This document shows, piece by piece, positions 36,291 to 49,002 of a DNA stretch of 64,000 bases. The position numbers and the translations under genes are program-made. The DNA is from Agriotes lineatus (lineage: Eukaryota > Arthropoda > Insecta > Coleoptera > Elateridae). The notes beneath the pieces were generated by a model. The model was given only the letters and a program-made list of their open reading frames with translations. It was not told the DNA's origin and did no database searches. The stretch lies in contig OW679202.1 in assembly GCA_940337035.1 (NCBI GenBank), positions 51,539,763 to 51,603,762 on the forward strand. Direction: 5' to 3'. The number at the start of each line of letters is the position of its first letter. Position 1 is the first letter of the stretch.

Positions 36291-39200
36291 TTGTGGTTTC
36301 TCTTAAAATACATACGGGTAAGGTGTACAAACCGTAGCCATTTTATTTTCAATTTCCTCCACCGCAGGCTCTTATAATCATCTTCATCTCTTATACTATT
36401 ACTAATTCTGTTTCCTACTTTTTCTCACTACTTTCCGTTTTAAACGCCATGTTTTTTAATTGGTGTTTGTTATAGTCCAAGATTTTAGTAACGTATGGAT
36501 GTATATAATTTCGTTTTTGTACTGACCTCTTGTTTTACTATTAAGCCATTGCTTATGTTTTCCTATTCTGGCCCTGATTTCTGCTGCTATATATGTTTAT
36601 ATTTGTTGTCATTGACAAAACTGTGTTTAGGTTATGTTATGCGGGTGTTGTTTTCTTTATTCATCCATGCATTTTTTTAAAACGGTGTCGATGTATACTG
36701 CATACACCAGTGTATTCAGCCTGTTACCTTGTTTGGCTCCCTCTTCGTGTTACTATTTACCATCCTAAGCACGAATCTTTCAAATCGAACACATCATGAA
36801 TCTTATCAGCACAATAAAATTTTGCTGCTTGCTATAGGTAGTCAGTGCAATATCTTTTTTTTTAATTTTGTGGCAACTATAAGCTAACAACACAACTAAT
36901 TATGCATAAATTGCAACGTATGGCTGTTGCATTATGAACAATTTTAATTTTGAATTTGTCGTTGATATTAGTTTTCACACAGCTTCATTGTTTTGCCTTA
37001 TTGATTTGCGAGGGACATATTGTGATGGAGTGTCGCAGCGCAGCCTGTCATCATTCGCCCGCAAAACTGATCACGCTTGCTCGCGAATTTAGGTATTATG
37101 TATTATTAAGCGTTTATCGCAATTTTGGGGCTGAATGGTACATCTACGATCATCTAGTAACTCTTGTAGCTTTGCCACACCATTCCCAAAGCGCAAGGTA
37201 AGCTGCCTGAATTGACCGTTTGTTTTCTTCTTCTAAATTATGAAGAAGTCTTCTTATTTGACATTTAATGTATTTTTTATTTCACAACTGCAGCAATGGC
37301 TTTCTGCCCTTTTCGTGCTATCCTTTAATTACTTTTACTGTACCAATTATTATAGTTACTATTTTCCTTCGTAACCTAACAGCTTTGGTATTTGCGATCA
37401 ACCTTTTAGCAATAATCTTATTGCATATATTTTGCCCAAATGAAAAGGCCGCTAATAAAATGGCAATCGTTGAATTCATATTTTGTATGAAGTACATAGA
37501 ACTATAGTATTTGAGAATGATTTCAAACTCTCAACACTCAGATATATTGCTATGTTTTAGAAGGGCACAACTTATTTGATAGCCTTTTAAGTCGAACAAA
37601 TTAATTTCGCAACTGAAATTGCGATGTGAAAGAACCATATTGCAAATTAGTAAGAATAATAAGTAAATAACAGTATGACTAGCAGAGGACTCAATACGAA
37701 AAAGGTTCTAAAAATAAATTAAGTGTTTGTAGTTAAAAATAAATGCAACAATTCCAAGTTTCATTCAAAGTCCAAATGGTTTGAAAATAAAAGAAATAAA
37801 TAATACATTATTTGTAACATGCAGCAGTAAGCTGTAGTCTTAAATAGAGTTTAAATAACAATGAGCATTTGGGTTAGATAAATGTGTATGCATTCAAAGT
37901 GGCAGAATAATACAGTGACTGACAGTGCGTGTACTTTAGAAGTGCGAACATATATGACAGGCAAACGATACTGTTCGAGATGTACTTCTTTTCAATGTCT
38001 CATGAGCACAGCACACTGTCAAAACCACATGTAGGTCGTGTAGCACATATGTGAGGTGCTGGTGGAAACAAAACCATCTGGGGAAGACATGTAACCTATT
38101 TACGAGGCAATAATATGGTCAGACACGGCTGCACCGGAGTACGAGTGAAGGCAAGCAATATCTGAGGGTACTCGCAGCAACGGCCAGATCTGGTTATCAA
38201 TATAATAATTGAACAACCCCTGAAATAACAGTAACCATGTTAGAGCTAGAAATTGTAAAGCAGCCAGACTTGTGTCAAATCTAACGAAATTAGGTTACTG
38301 GGGCAAGGTGGTAGTTTCAGTAACGGCAACGAGATGGAGGTTGGAGTTTGTCGCTTTGGCAGTAGTGGACAGCGACGCAGCCGTCTGCAGGTTAATTACT
38401 CAGCAACCCTCCGGAGATTTCAGAATATGATCAAGGTCGCGTTACAACTGAAGCCACTTGTGCGCATATAAACTTTAGCATAATTGAGAAATTTGAGTGT
38501 AGAACTAATATGTAAATTTCCCGCGCTTTTATATTGAATTTTCGCGTTTTTTACATTATGTTCCCGCCAAATATTGTTGATTTAGCTTTTGTTTTAAAAT
38601 CAGGCTACCGATCTCACGATGCAGGTTGGCAAATTGCAGATAGCCTAACGTAATGCAGGCCAATTATACTTTTATTTAAACAATTGATCTGTGTTTTGGG
38701 GTGTTAAACGTTCAGGCGGGTTTATAAGTTTTTAAGGGTTTGAAAGCGTCACTTCTAAATTATTACGCATCACGTCTTTACAATTACCGGGCACTTAACT
38801 TTCTGTCTGAAAATGTAAATACATTTTGTACCTGACTAGAAGCATTCACATGAAAAAGCTGTTACTAAAGTGTTTGTTTTTATCTACGCGAGTGAAATTC
38901 GCTTTTTAACGACGGCTTACCTTAAATAAAGTGTATAAAGCCATCCTAATGAGTCCAGACTACAAGCACATCAAAAATAACCTCCAATAAGGGCACCAGC
39001 ACGCAGCATCGACATCGTGAATCCCGTCAGCAGCCATGTTGCAGGAAACTGAAGGGACTTTAAAGTTCATAGGCGTACGGTAAGAAAATTTCCTTATTCT
39101 TTGCCATTTGCATGTTATTTAGTCCGCGAAATTGGTAAATTCGCTATTCTTGTAAAATGCAATTTAAGACCGAAATTTCATGAGAGTGAAGAAGTAATTT

Positions 39201-40039
39201 TCCTTTGATCTTATATGACCCTTAGTCAATCACGATTTGAAAATTAAATTATTTGGCTAAGTTACAAAAATCAAACAATGTATTTAAAATTCATCGAGCT
39301 CTTAGAAAGAATTCTTTTTAATCTTTCAGTCACATGCAAGTTCAGTAAATAAGGATATTTTCTTAATTAAAATAATACTAGCTTGTAGTATTCCAAGCCC
39401 TTAAGCATCGAACTTTTCAGAAATAAGCTAGTAATCACAGGTTATGCAAGAGTAGCCCTGGGTTTGTAGCAACGTTTGGTCCAGTGGATTATTTTTTTAT
39501 GATAAGCGCGGTGCAAACACAGGTTACTCAAACAAGTATTTCTTATGTAATTAATAAACATAAATAATTGGAGGGTTATCATAGCAATATATAACACTTT
39601 CACAATGAATAATTATGGAAGCGCTTCGAATCCAGCTAAATTGAATAAAGGGAAGCTTATCCAACGTTCTAGTAATTTCTGCAAAGTCTACTATACTATT
39701 ACAAGCCAAAAATATATAAAAAGCACGAAAGAATACAATATAGCCATACGTATAATACTGTTGCAATAGTCAGATTTTAAAAGCAAAGAGAATGCAATCA
39801 GGCTATAACTGTTATACTTATCCTTTTTGCATTTACAATTTATCAGAATATTTGATATTATTTTATTTATGACCTCGTAACATCAACTGTTCCCGCCATT
39901 GTGTATATTAGGCTGCCTATATAGTTCATGGTAATTTTTGGTTTCCCAATTGGCACCCCTTTCTTTAAAATTTCCAAGTAAAAAAATTCATAATCATATT
40001 TGTGGTTCTCATATTTGGAAGTGTCTGAGTATTTACTTT
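36291..40039. other. Unassigned DNA
   Basis: AT-rich to moderately GC-rich sequence without supported genes. The stretch 37920-38460 is less AT-rich and stop-rich on both strands. Open frames at 36495, 36593 and 37268 encode hydrophobic, Phe-rich products typical of translated AT-rich DNA. Confidence 0.4.
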
Positions 40040-40265
40040 TGGGATTCTCTTTAGTGACGTTCAGTAAACGGATCTATCCCGAAAACGTCAGTAATGAGTT
40101 GGAGATTTGGTTTTATTGTTTGGTTGATTAACCGCGATACCTTTGGGTATCCGGGCTTTCGCAAAAGAAGAAGAAGAGAAGGTTTGATAGATTATTGGAT
40201 GCATCTAAGCCAATCTGGATTTCATGGTATTTTGGAAGTAAAACTATCTGTTGGCCACCCAAAAT
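40040..40265. repeat. Dispersed repeat, copy A
   Basis: TAAACGGATCTATCCCGAAAA near 40067, GTCAGTAATGAG, GAGATTTGGT and TATTTTGGAAGTAAAACTAT (about 40231-40250) recur in the same order and spacing at 45780-45920, with substitutions and small indels. Function and family are unknown. Confidence 0.55.
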
Positions 40266-43200
40266 CTTAGGAGTATCATCGCTCTACTTCTCGTGGTTTG
40301 ACGTTTTGTTGTATTTATTTGAGATCTTTTCCAAGTAACGCAGCGACGTGAACTTTAAGGTACTCTTAATAATTTTCGAATGCCGAAGAAGCCCTATACA
40401 TTGGTATCCATCGTTTGTTGAGCTGCATCACCTGATTGTGGTGTTCCATCGATCTATTTAAAATATGTTTATGGATTATTAATTTTAGGTTTGTCGTGTC
40501 CATCTTCTTGAAAAAATACTATAAGAAATGTAATGTAACATCTGCGATGTTAAAGACATACAATGGAAAGCATGAAACAACAATCGCTGTCACAAAATTC
40601 CAAGACTTTATCAAAAGGAGAATGGAAACTAAAGCCAAGGTAATGTATGTGTCTTAGCCTTGGGCATCGTAACCCTTCGAAGAGTTCTTCCAGGACTGCT
40701 CATTACCAGGGAAGCTAAGTAGGTTTGAGAGGTTGGAGCGCATTCTGATTTTAACGGCAGTCACGTCAGCATTACTGAGGTTGTTTCGACAATTCTGAAT
40801 CTGCATACATTTGAAATATAAATTACTTTTGTTGAGTTCTTTTATTTATATCCTTGTAAGTGGGGCAATAAGCTAAATATTATTTTGTTTAGGTCTTACG
40901 ACTGTAATTTTCTACTAAAAATACAAAAATTTGCAGGAATTAAAAAATTCAGTATTGAAACACAGGATTATTACAAATATTATCCAAAAGGCAAAAATAC
41001 CAATGATAAACGTTATTTTATATTTTTAAATGTAATGTTAATTTGAGGTAGCTTTGTGTCATATTACAAGAAAAATATATGATAACTTATACGGCTTTGC
41101 AATACTTATAGATTATATTGTTGCAACAGATGTATTACTTATAATGCATTTTTCTCATATAGCAATTTTCTTGATCTCTTTCTATGCACGTTCTAAATAC
41201 AAATTCGGCTTCAATCGAAGTATGCCCGCGGTCACTTTTCCTGTCAGTTTTTAATTAAGTCAGAACAAAGGAAAGCGGCTTTCCAGTGTCAATACAATTC
41301 AGATTCGCTTTCGTCATACGGGAAACCAACTAAAAGTAAAGGTTAAGTACGGAAGGATACAATGCCGGTCACCCCTTATACACTTGAATGAAGCAGAGCA
41401 AATTGCTAAAATCCAGTTAGTAGTGATGCAGAGAAACGTGGATCGGTAAATAACTACATAAACCCTCCTGATTTGTGGGTGGAGTGTCGGGAATTATTGC
41501 GAAATAAGGAATTAGAGCCCACGTAGGCGTGCGATTACCAAGTTTGGAAATACCCTGCGTTCGTGGAAAGGGTTGGAATGTTTAAGGACAAGAAAGTGTA
41601 CATTTTCCCAAGCAGCGGGCGGCTGTGATCTCATTCGCGGAGCTGTTTCGTAGAGCTTTTATTTTGTTATTTAATATTTGCGATTATCCTGCCTTAGTCC
41701 TAGTTGAGTTTGCTCTAAAATTTCAAATTCCAAAGCAAAAAATGAGCTATAACCGGACGAGCTACACATTACTGCCAAATTCTGGGATTTTTGAGGGTGT
41801 AGTGTTTGGATTTGCGATTAAGGTGAACTGAGTCGTGTTTAGAAAGGATGACTGGACTGGATTACAGAAGGATTTTTCGATACGCTTCCCTTTCTGCACA
41901 CGTCACGATGCGCGACTGCAATAATATATTTTTGGTATCACCTTTCCTTTATTCTTTGCATCGCAATCGTATCCGTAGAAGAAAAACGTTTTACCTCGCG
42001 CAGTCTTCACATGTATATAGAACGATTTTTATTTCAGAAAACTGGTCAAGCAGTAGGAGCTGAAAAGCACAAAACAGATTCAATAATTTATAATAAATTT
42101 AAATGTCAAACGAAATCAAACCAATATATACCTTAAAACATGTTACTAGTGCAGGTTTTTGGAATGGGAATATTAATTTTGTATGAAGTAACTACACAAT
42201 CTCATCCACAGTCGGCAACGTATGTAAAATATGATGCAATAAAATGGTTGTTTTACTACTTACTTTATGATTCTGGAGCATGTACTAAATGTTATCGGCT
42301 AATATAAGCTGATCTCAGTATGGGGACTCCTTAATATGCCTCCAGGTTAGCAATACAATGGGTGTATATACAGTTTTATGACATAGTTAGAGCCCTTCGC
42401 ATTTATACATAAATCTTCCCTTCTGTACTGATACCTTTTTTATATCTGGCATGAAAGTATTAACTTTATGAAAGTATGCGATTATTTCTCGTTCGCGGGT
42501 GCAGTGCAATCTTCATATCTACATAAGATGCAATTTTATATTTCAAAGCCAGAAACTAGTCCCTAGAATAGTTCAGGAATTAACTAAAATGTCTGTAACT
42601 GATCGCGATCCCTATTAACAACGTCAGCGTGACAACTTACTGCGTATCGGAAATTGGTATCTGCCTGTCTGAACATGTAAACGCCGGTCACAGAAGTAGA
42701 ACTAGGTGGGACGCTTGAAATAACCCTCATATACAGGGTGTTATGAAAGTGCACGTAATAAATTTAACCAAATAGATATCTCATAAAGCTGAACAACTTT
42801 TTTATTTACCATTGTTTCAAAAACACCCCAAAACCATATTTTAAAATGCGAACCAACAACAACTGCATAGGTACTGATAAAACTTTTAGTTGGCATCTGG
42901 TCAATTATTATTTAAAGAACCAATCACAATTCGTTAAAACCCCTAACCACACAAATATTTAAAAATCGCGAAATACGCATTTCGACGCCTAAGCTGTCAT
43001 GTAACTAGCCTTGGAGAGAAACTAAACACGATAAAGTTAGTAGAAGATACGCTTTTTATCAAATCACCTGTGAAAGTCCATTTCCATCTGACGAATGTAA
43101 ATTATTGGTCGCATGTTTTTTGTATAAGAACTTTGCAGTTTTAGTATACTTGGCTCGTGCACCTTTAACTTATACTTGCTTATAGAGCGGCTCGTCAAAT

Positions 43201-45774
43201 TTAAGGGAGATTGAAAAAATATACGATTAAAAGAACAACGATAAATAGAAAAGTTATTCAATTTGGTGAGCTCTATCACTGGTCTAAATTATTACGTGGC
43301 CTTCCATAACACTCCGTATGTAATTATATTACATTATTTTAAAAAAACATCGTAAAGCCAGGAATTCGTACAATGGAAATTCCTGAACGGTGAAATACTT
43401 GTATATGTAAAAGAAGCTGCTGTAGCGGAGCTAGACCAAACTTTCTAGAAACTTCAAAAATGTTCCTTCGCGTGCCAGATCGTAAAAGTGCCGCCGATTT
43501 AGTACAAAAGACGCTAATAAAAAGTGAAATTTGGTGTGCAGCTGTACGAGCTAAACTCAGTGGGTGTGAAAGCAAATGCGATGCAGGATAGAGCAAAACC
43601 TTTTAATGTCAAAAACTGATTTGTGTACGTCGCGCTTGCACCAAGGGGTGACAAATGGCTTCCGCCGTTATAGCTAAATTGCCAAGATTTTCATAAACAC
43701 TTTTCAACTTATCTCTAAAATCTACTCCACGGCATGAAACCACCCAACCAATAAAATTAAAAATAAATAATCACACCTACTGCAAAAACAAAAGGGTTCA
43801 GATATGCAGCTGAACGGCCCAAGAGAAAGTAAAAAGATACCAAGTCGACACAGTGAAAGTGCGTTCAACCTTTTTTCGATAATAGAGACGAGTCTGAGTA
43901 CCGGCGCAAGGTTGATTAACGCAACCAAAGCAATAAAACAGATCTCCGGGCCTGGTCATTCTACTCGACGGACAATGGGCCATTGTAAGCCCAAAATGAT
44001 ACGAGGCAGCTAAAAACCATAAAACTCCTTCTTTTTGAGTAAAAAGCAGCTATGTAAAATTAGACAGCCTGGCGTGTAGAAATGGCGTCTCCAGATATTC
44101 CGGCTTGGCAATACAAGGGTTTTGGTCCGCTTAAAAAGCCTATTAACACCTAATAAACATACTTTACGAGCATGGTTCCGATGTTACTATATATAAAACT
44201 CTCTATATTCATGTACTATACATATTTACGTATTTGGGTTATATGTGTTAGTATTATTTTGTGTTCTCAAAAAAATAAAAGAGATGTTATTGTTGTCTAC
44301 ATGGGTTATGCATTATTAAACATACAAGTAACTCTTCACAGACACAACTTCCTTACTGCTATAGACGGAACTGCAAATACTGAAACTCAAAGGAATTTAC
44401 AATTTAAAAGAAGCAACAGAAAAAAATTAAACTGTTTAATATGTTTGCTTATATTAATTATTTTCTGAGATGTTGCTGAAACATAGTGTCACTGCTAATG
44501 TAAACAATAAGGAATGTCACACATATGTAATAAAATGCATTCTATGACAAAACTGCTCTGCATACTTAGCTCGGATTGCAATACCTCTCATGGAAAGATG
44601 ATATTGTTGTAGACAGATTTTTAAGCATAAAAATATATCAGTCCAATACGAGGATAAATAAAACTGATACTATGGAAGTGGTTTGGAATAGCGTTTCAGT
44701 AACATAAGTATTAATATATACAAGAAATACAAACAAATAAAAATATAAAGATACATTAAAATGGAAGTACATACAATATATGGAAAAAGTATATCTGAAT
44801 TCGCAAATGAATATATACCCAGAGGAACTAGACACCTAGATGGACCATTGATCGGAACAAGCTTTATAATCGTAAAGCGTCGAATTGATGATGGTAATAA
44901 TGATGAAAAATTTCGACAAAATAAAATGCCTTCGAAAGTAGTCAAGCTATATATTATACTCAAAAGTAACAGAAGTAGGTATAGTAATAAAATATAATAA
45001 AAACTGAGGAGAGAAACTAATAGTGTACCTTCCTGCATGGGGAACTCGAATAATCAAATTATCGTTATCGGTTAATAATACTTCATAAGATATGGACAAA
45101 GTAAGAATAGAATGAAGCTTCTTTATTTAACTATTATTTTTATGTGTTCGTTGTTGTATTTCATAATTTTTTTTCTCTTTTCACAATCATTCTCTTACGT
45201 AGAGGCTAACATATTAGAATAAATTAGATTTGCCAAAAATGTATACCTGAACTCAACTACTGGTAACCGGTGTATTACAGTTATTTTACTTTAAATATGC
45301 ACATACCTTGTTTATGATTATTTTTTTAGCTCGTTCCTAGATTACTTTCGAAATTTATAAAATAAATTAATACGAATAGTGTTTAAAAATTTTCCAAGAA
45401 TGATGGATTTATGTAACTTGGTTGATAATTATTTCTGAACTGCTAAGGGCTTGTATGAGTTTCTCTTTTTTAAATAATGATTCATTTAATAAGAGACTAA
45501 TTCAGACACTCTTTGTCGTATAGTTGATAGAGGATAATGTCCAACGGCGTTTTGGTTAAAATTATTTTAAAAAAATTCGATGTACTACCAATATTGGTGA
45601 TAGAGATCGACACACATATATAATAAAATGCTTTATATAAGAAAACCATAGCATTATAATGGAAAATGTAGAAGGAAAATACATTGAGTTCAAGAACCAT
45701 TACTTCTTCCAATTGAAATCGCAATATTGTAACGGTTTTAAAATATTTCCCCCAGAAAGGCGCACTTTTGGAGC
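40266..45774. other. Unassigned DNA
   Basis: No gene is supported. A TACAGGGTGTT motif at about 42732-42742 resembles the terminus of some insect DNA transposons, but no partner end is seen. 43340-44010 is moderately GC-richer and partly open in several frames without recognisable content. A 78-codon frame at 44761-44997 (+) starts at an ATG and has ordinary composition but no motif. Confidence 0.35.
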
Positions 45775-45925
45775 TTTTTTTTGGTCCCGTTCCGTAAACG
45801 GATTTATTCCGAAAAGCATCAGTAATCGGGTGCAGATTTGGTGTTACGGTTTGGTGAATTGCTGCACCTATCTGATCGAATCAGAATTTTATTGTATTTT
45901 GGAAGTAAAACTATTTTTTTGACCG
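45775..45925. repeat. Dispersed repeat, copy B
   Basis: This is homologous to 40040-40265: TAAACGGATTTATTCCGAAAA, ATCAGTAATCGG, CAGATTTGGT and an identical TATTTTGGAAGTAAAACTAT (about 45894-45913). Copy A is longer between the last two blocks. Confidence 0.55.
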
Positions 45926-47606
45926 TCTAAATTCTTCGATACGGGAGTCCCAAATCACCAACGTCAGTGAAAGTGCGACGTTCACTCTGACGCTGCAAAC
46001 CTGCAAGGTCTTGCAAAACGTAAGTGAATATGGGTGCACAAACAGCAACAAGGCCAAATCTGTCTAAGTATCCCCGTTCTCAGGGTACTCAAACAACACG
46101 AGCCACCAAAGAGCATGGCCATCGCGTGAATCCTTGCTCGAGTTCACAAGGTCCTTTTATTGTTTCAGCATTATTAGGGAATTTAAGATATCTTTGCACC
46201 TATGGGGTACGTTCTTGTAAGGGAGGTTCCGTATAAACCAAAATTGTTTGTTATACTATTTAATAATATTATTGTTATTTAAAAGCTGTTTTTGAACCCT
46301 ATTCAGTTTCCCCATACCTCTTTCCATAAGATATATGAAAAAAACAGGATATGTTCTTACTGTATTTAATGTCTGGGTATAAGAATAAAAAATCATAGGG
46401 TAATTTCAGCTTTAGTTAGGATAAGCCCATAACTTTATCTGCTCCACGTTATTGGCTTACTTAAGTTTCATGCAATTTTTTAAGGCGGAAACTTCCTGTT
46501 CAGCTACATCCTATGTTTCGATTAACGGAGTATGTTTATGGGATGCGTATCTGTGTGGGAGTTGTGTTTATAAAGCTCTTCGTTACGAGTATACTAAAGA
46601 GCCTCAACACGTATTCGCAGTACTATTCACTTCACAATGAATTATTTTAAAAGCAACACTCAATTTCTAGAATAAATATCTGTCACATATTTCAATACTC
46701 TATTTCAATAACCAAAGGTCTGAATAAATCATTCGATGCACAATGCTAGAAGGCATGAGCTGATTTTGCTTTCTCAGAATTTGCTAGATGTAGTTTCACT
46801 CCATATTTGTAGATAAATATGTTCAAAGGGCGCTGCTACAAAATCGAGCGCTTATACACAAATAGCCCAGAGCGCATTTTTACTGAAAACAATAACTACT
46901 TATTGATCAACAGGCAACAAAAGGCCATTTTCAATATTTACTATCAGGAGCTTTTCTATTTTTACAGAAAGGCGCTTAAAGGTCGGTTACATAGAATTTT
47001 ATATCAAAGCTTTGTTATCCCCAGCGTAGATTTTTTATTTTTATCCAAAGACTTTCTTCTAGGCAGTTGCAACGAAGTTGAATCGAAGTTCACTTTAAGC
47101 AATATACACCATTTTATATTTTGCTTTGGAATGAAATATATATAGAAAAGCCATTAATTCCACGTCAGGGTTTTACCAGCTTTTGTATTTAGCTATTTTT
47201 CTATTAGTTAGAACACTCTAGCTTCGTCGTTTCTGTATATGGTATCAATAAAAGTATGCGTATATAGTGACTAAACAGTGTCTACAATGCCTTGATCCGT
47301 TTTCATGTTCTACACAAAGTGTGTAGGTTTTCCATTTATCGACAATTAATCATTTTAATTTAATTAGAAGTAATTTTAAATATAATAGTAATTGTCTCTT
47401 TCTATCTCACATCATTCTCAAGCAGATTACATAAATCACTGCAACTATCCTTCTTAATTAGTATCTATATTTATTTGAAATTTCCTCCACACTTTATTCC
47501 ACTATGTTTAACGAAAGTATGATACCACCTTATTTGAAGATATTGTACACTTGCAGTGAAAGTGTATGATTTTTTTCAGACTTTTGATTTAATTGGAATT
47601 GACACT
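45926..47606. other. Unassigned DNA
   Basis: No gene is supported. Open stretches near 46030 and 46819 (+, 108 codons) lack motifs and context. Confidence 0.4.
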
Positions 47607-47608
47607 TA

Positions 47609-47637
47609 CGAGGTATGTAAATTAAGTGATGAGACTG
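47609..47637. repeat. Mariner left terminal inverted repeat
   Basis: It begins CGAGGTATGTAAATTAAG. The reverse complement of 48756-48784 matches at 26 of 29 positions; differences are at positions 7, 20 and 27. Confidence 0.9.
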
Positions 47638-48314
47638 GCAACGTATCGTTCGACCTGGCAACACTGGCGATGTGGGACTTGGAGGGGTGGTAGGTGAACA
47701 TGTGGTACGCCTTCAGCACGAGTTTGAACTCACTCGAGTCATTTGGTTGTACGTAGCGAATTTTTTCGTGAAATAGTTTTTTCTAGTGCGTTCTAAAAAT
47801 GAGTGACATCAATTTCGAGCAACGGTGTGCTATCAGGTTTTGCTTCAGACTTGGTCACAGTGCAACGGAAACGTTTGCAAAACTTCAGCAGGCCTACGGA
47901 GACTGTGTTTTGTCAAGGGCCCAGGTTTTTCGGTGGTTTAAGGCATTTTCAGAAGGAAGAGACTCGATTGAAGATGAACCACGTAGCAGAAGGCGTTCGT
48001 CTTCAAGAACCAATGAAAATATCGACACAATCCGGGATCTTGCGCGTACAGATCGTCGGTTGACAGTCAGAATGATCGGGGAAGAGTTGAATTTGACACA
48101 CACCACGTTCATCAGATTTTGACCAATGAATTGGGGATGAAAAACATCTGCGCAGAAATGGTTGCAAAAAACCTTTCCCAGGACCAAAAGGACATCACGA
48201 GGGGAAGGTGCCTTGACGTTTTGGGATCGATTTCTGGAACATGTCATTACTGGCGACAAGTCCTTGTAACTTTTTCCTCTTCTCGAGATTGAAAACTCAC
48301 CTTAAATGACGTCA

Positions 48315-48327
48315 TTTTGGGACAGTT
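48315..48327. repeat. Target-site duplication of the nested LINE, left copy
   Basis: TTTTGGGACAGTT, repeated exactly at 48566-48578. Removing one copy plus the insert restores the mariner reading RHFGTVENIET. Confidence 0.85.
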
Positions 48328-48565
48328 TTTTTTTTAATTTATTATAGCTGGATCTGCAATACAGAATGCAATACACTGCTTCGTTATAAATAATGGATCT
48401 GATTACATCGTGTCTTGTAAGCTCGTGATGGGTATGAGCGATGTCAATCTAAGAGTCTATATGTGTATATTGGAATCTTAAGGCTATGAATTTAAATCTT
48501 AAACTAAGTCCTGCGGCAGTTTTCTTTTGAGACGTTTATGGATACCTTTTTGTCCCAGTTCTAGT
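48328..48565 (-). mobile_element. Jockey LINE 3' end inserted in the mariner
   Basis: This is a 238-bp, heavily 5'-truncated LINE on the minus strand. Its A tail is the T run at 48328-48335. Its coding tip reads HKRLKRKLPQDLV (about 48490-48530), matching HRRLKTQLPQDMI at the carboxy end of the Jockey element at 1974-3668 (about 3429-3467), so it is a relative of that family. It is bounded by an exact 13-bp duplication. It inserted after the mariner did, giving a relative age order. Confidence 0.85.
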
Positions 48566-48578
48566 TTTTGGGACAGTT
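48566..48578. repeat. Target-site duplication of the nested LINE, right copy
   Basis: Identical to 48315-48327. Confidence 0.85.
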
Positions 48579-48755
48579 GAAAACATTGAAACGGCTGTAA
48601 CCGACCAGCTGAACGCTATTCCAGTATCCGAGTTCTAGCACTGCTATGAGGATTGGAAGAATCGTCTCTGGTGCTATGTGGATTTCCAAGGAAGTTATTT
48701 TGAGGGAAACAATATTGAATTGTAATTCTATTCGAATAAGAAGATTGAAAAAAAT

Positions 48756-48784
48756 CAATCTCATTACTTAATTTACAGACCTCG
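48756..48784. repeat. Mariner right terminal inverted repeat
   Basis: Reverse complement of the left terminus with three mismatches; followed by the TA duplication at 48785-48786. Confidence 0.9.
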
Positions 48785-48812
48785 TATATAGTTCGTCAAG
48801 ACATTGTAGCAG

Positions 48813-48997
48813 GATTTACAAACAACTCAGAAAATGTCTCAGAGAATGTCTACACCCAGAACTCCATCACCTTGTAAACATTCCAGTCCGTCTAAGAATG
48901 TGGACATCCGTGACTATTCATTGTCTGAAAAGTTTGGGAAGCCAGCAGTTAAGATAGTTAAAACATTACTAAATTCCGATGGAACAGATATTGGACG
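48813..48997 (+). CDS. Exon-like frame of an unrecognised protein
   Basis: Just outside the mariner, a frame is open from an AG (48811-48812, GTAGCAG) to a GT (48998, G|GTAGTG), with an internal ATG at 48834 that gives 55 codons to a TAG at 48999. The product is unlike translated AT-rich noise. It has a Ser/Pro-rich start with proline-directed sites (STPRTPSPCKHSSPSK), a charged middle (VDIRDYSLSEKFG) and KPAVKIVKTLLNSDGTDIG. TP and SP followed by a basic residue are typical of cyclin-dependent-kinase substrates. I do not recognise the protein. It may be one internal exon of a host gene on the plus strand whose other exons lie outside the window or are undetected. The acceptor has a weak pyrimidine tract, so this is tentative. 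Confidence 0.35.
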
Positions 48998-49002
48998 GTA
49001 GT

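Larger units (their letters stand above)
47799..48720 (+). pseudogene. Mariner transposase, catalytic core deleted
   Basis: This ATG begins a mariner amino terminus: the paired-domain-like DNA-binding region with two helix-turn-helix units (RCAIRFCFRLGHSATETF, SRAQVFRWFKAFSEGRDSIE) and the linker RLTVRMIGEELNLTHTT up to about 48110. A one-base frameshift then occurs; the next frame continues VHQILTNELGMKNICAEMV to a KDITR segment. The following sequence jumps from a VITGDKS-like piece (the first-Asp region) near 48255 to CNFFLFSRLKTHLK near 48268-48310, which lies after the last catalytic Asp in normal mariners. Some 130 or more residues including the D,D34D core are therefore missing. After the nested LINE insertion the carboxy end resumes: TVENIETAVTDQLNAIP and WKNRLWCYVD, ending near 48722. 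The protein could at most bind DNA, not cut it. Confidence 0.88.
47609..48784 (+). mobile_element. Mariner DNA transposon, internally deleted, with a nested LINE end
   Basis: The outer boundaries are defined by 29-bp imperfect inverted repeats, 47609-47637 and 48756-48784, identical at 26 of 29 positions and starting CGAGGT. They are flanked by the TA dinucleotide (47607-47608 and 48785-48786) that mariners duplicate. It contains a transposase gene with an intact amino-terminal half and carboxy tip but no catalytic core. A 238-bp Jockey 3' end (48328-48565) interrupts it. Without the insertion the copy is about 925 bp, shorter than the usual ~1.3 kb, as expected from the internal deletion. 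Confidence 0.92.

Noticed and set aside
42732..43000. A DNA transposon beginning TACAGGGTGTT
   Set aside because: Only one end motif is visible, with no partner terminus or coding sequence.
44670..45038. A 122-codon Leu/Tyr-rich minus-strand membrane protein
   Set aside because: Composition is that of translated AT-rich DNA; no motif, and the opposite strand is equally open.
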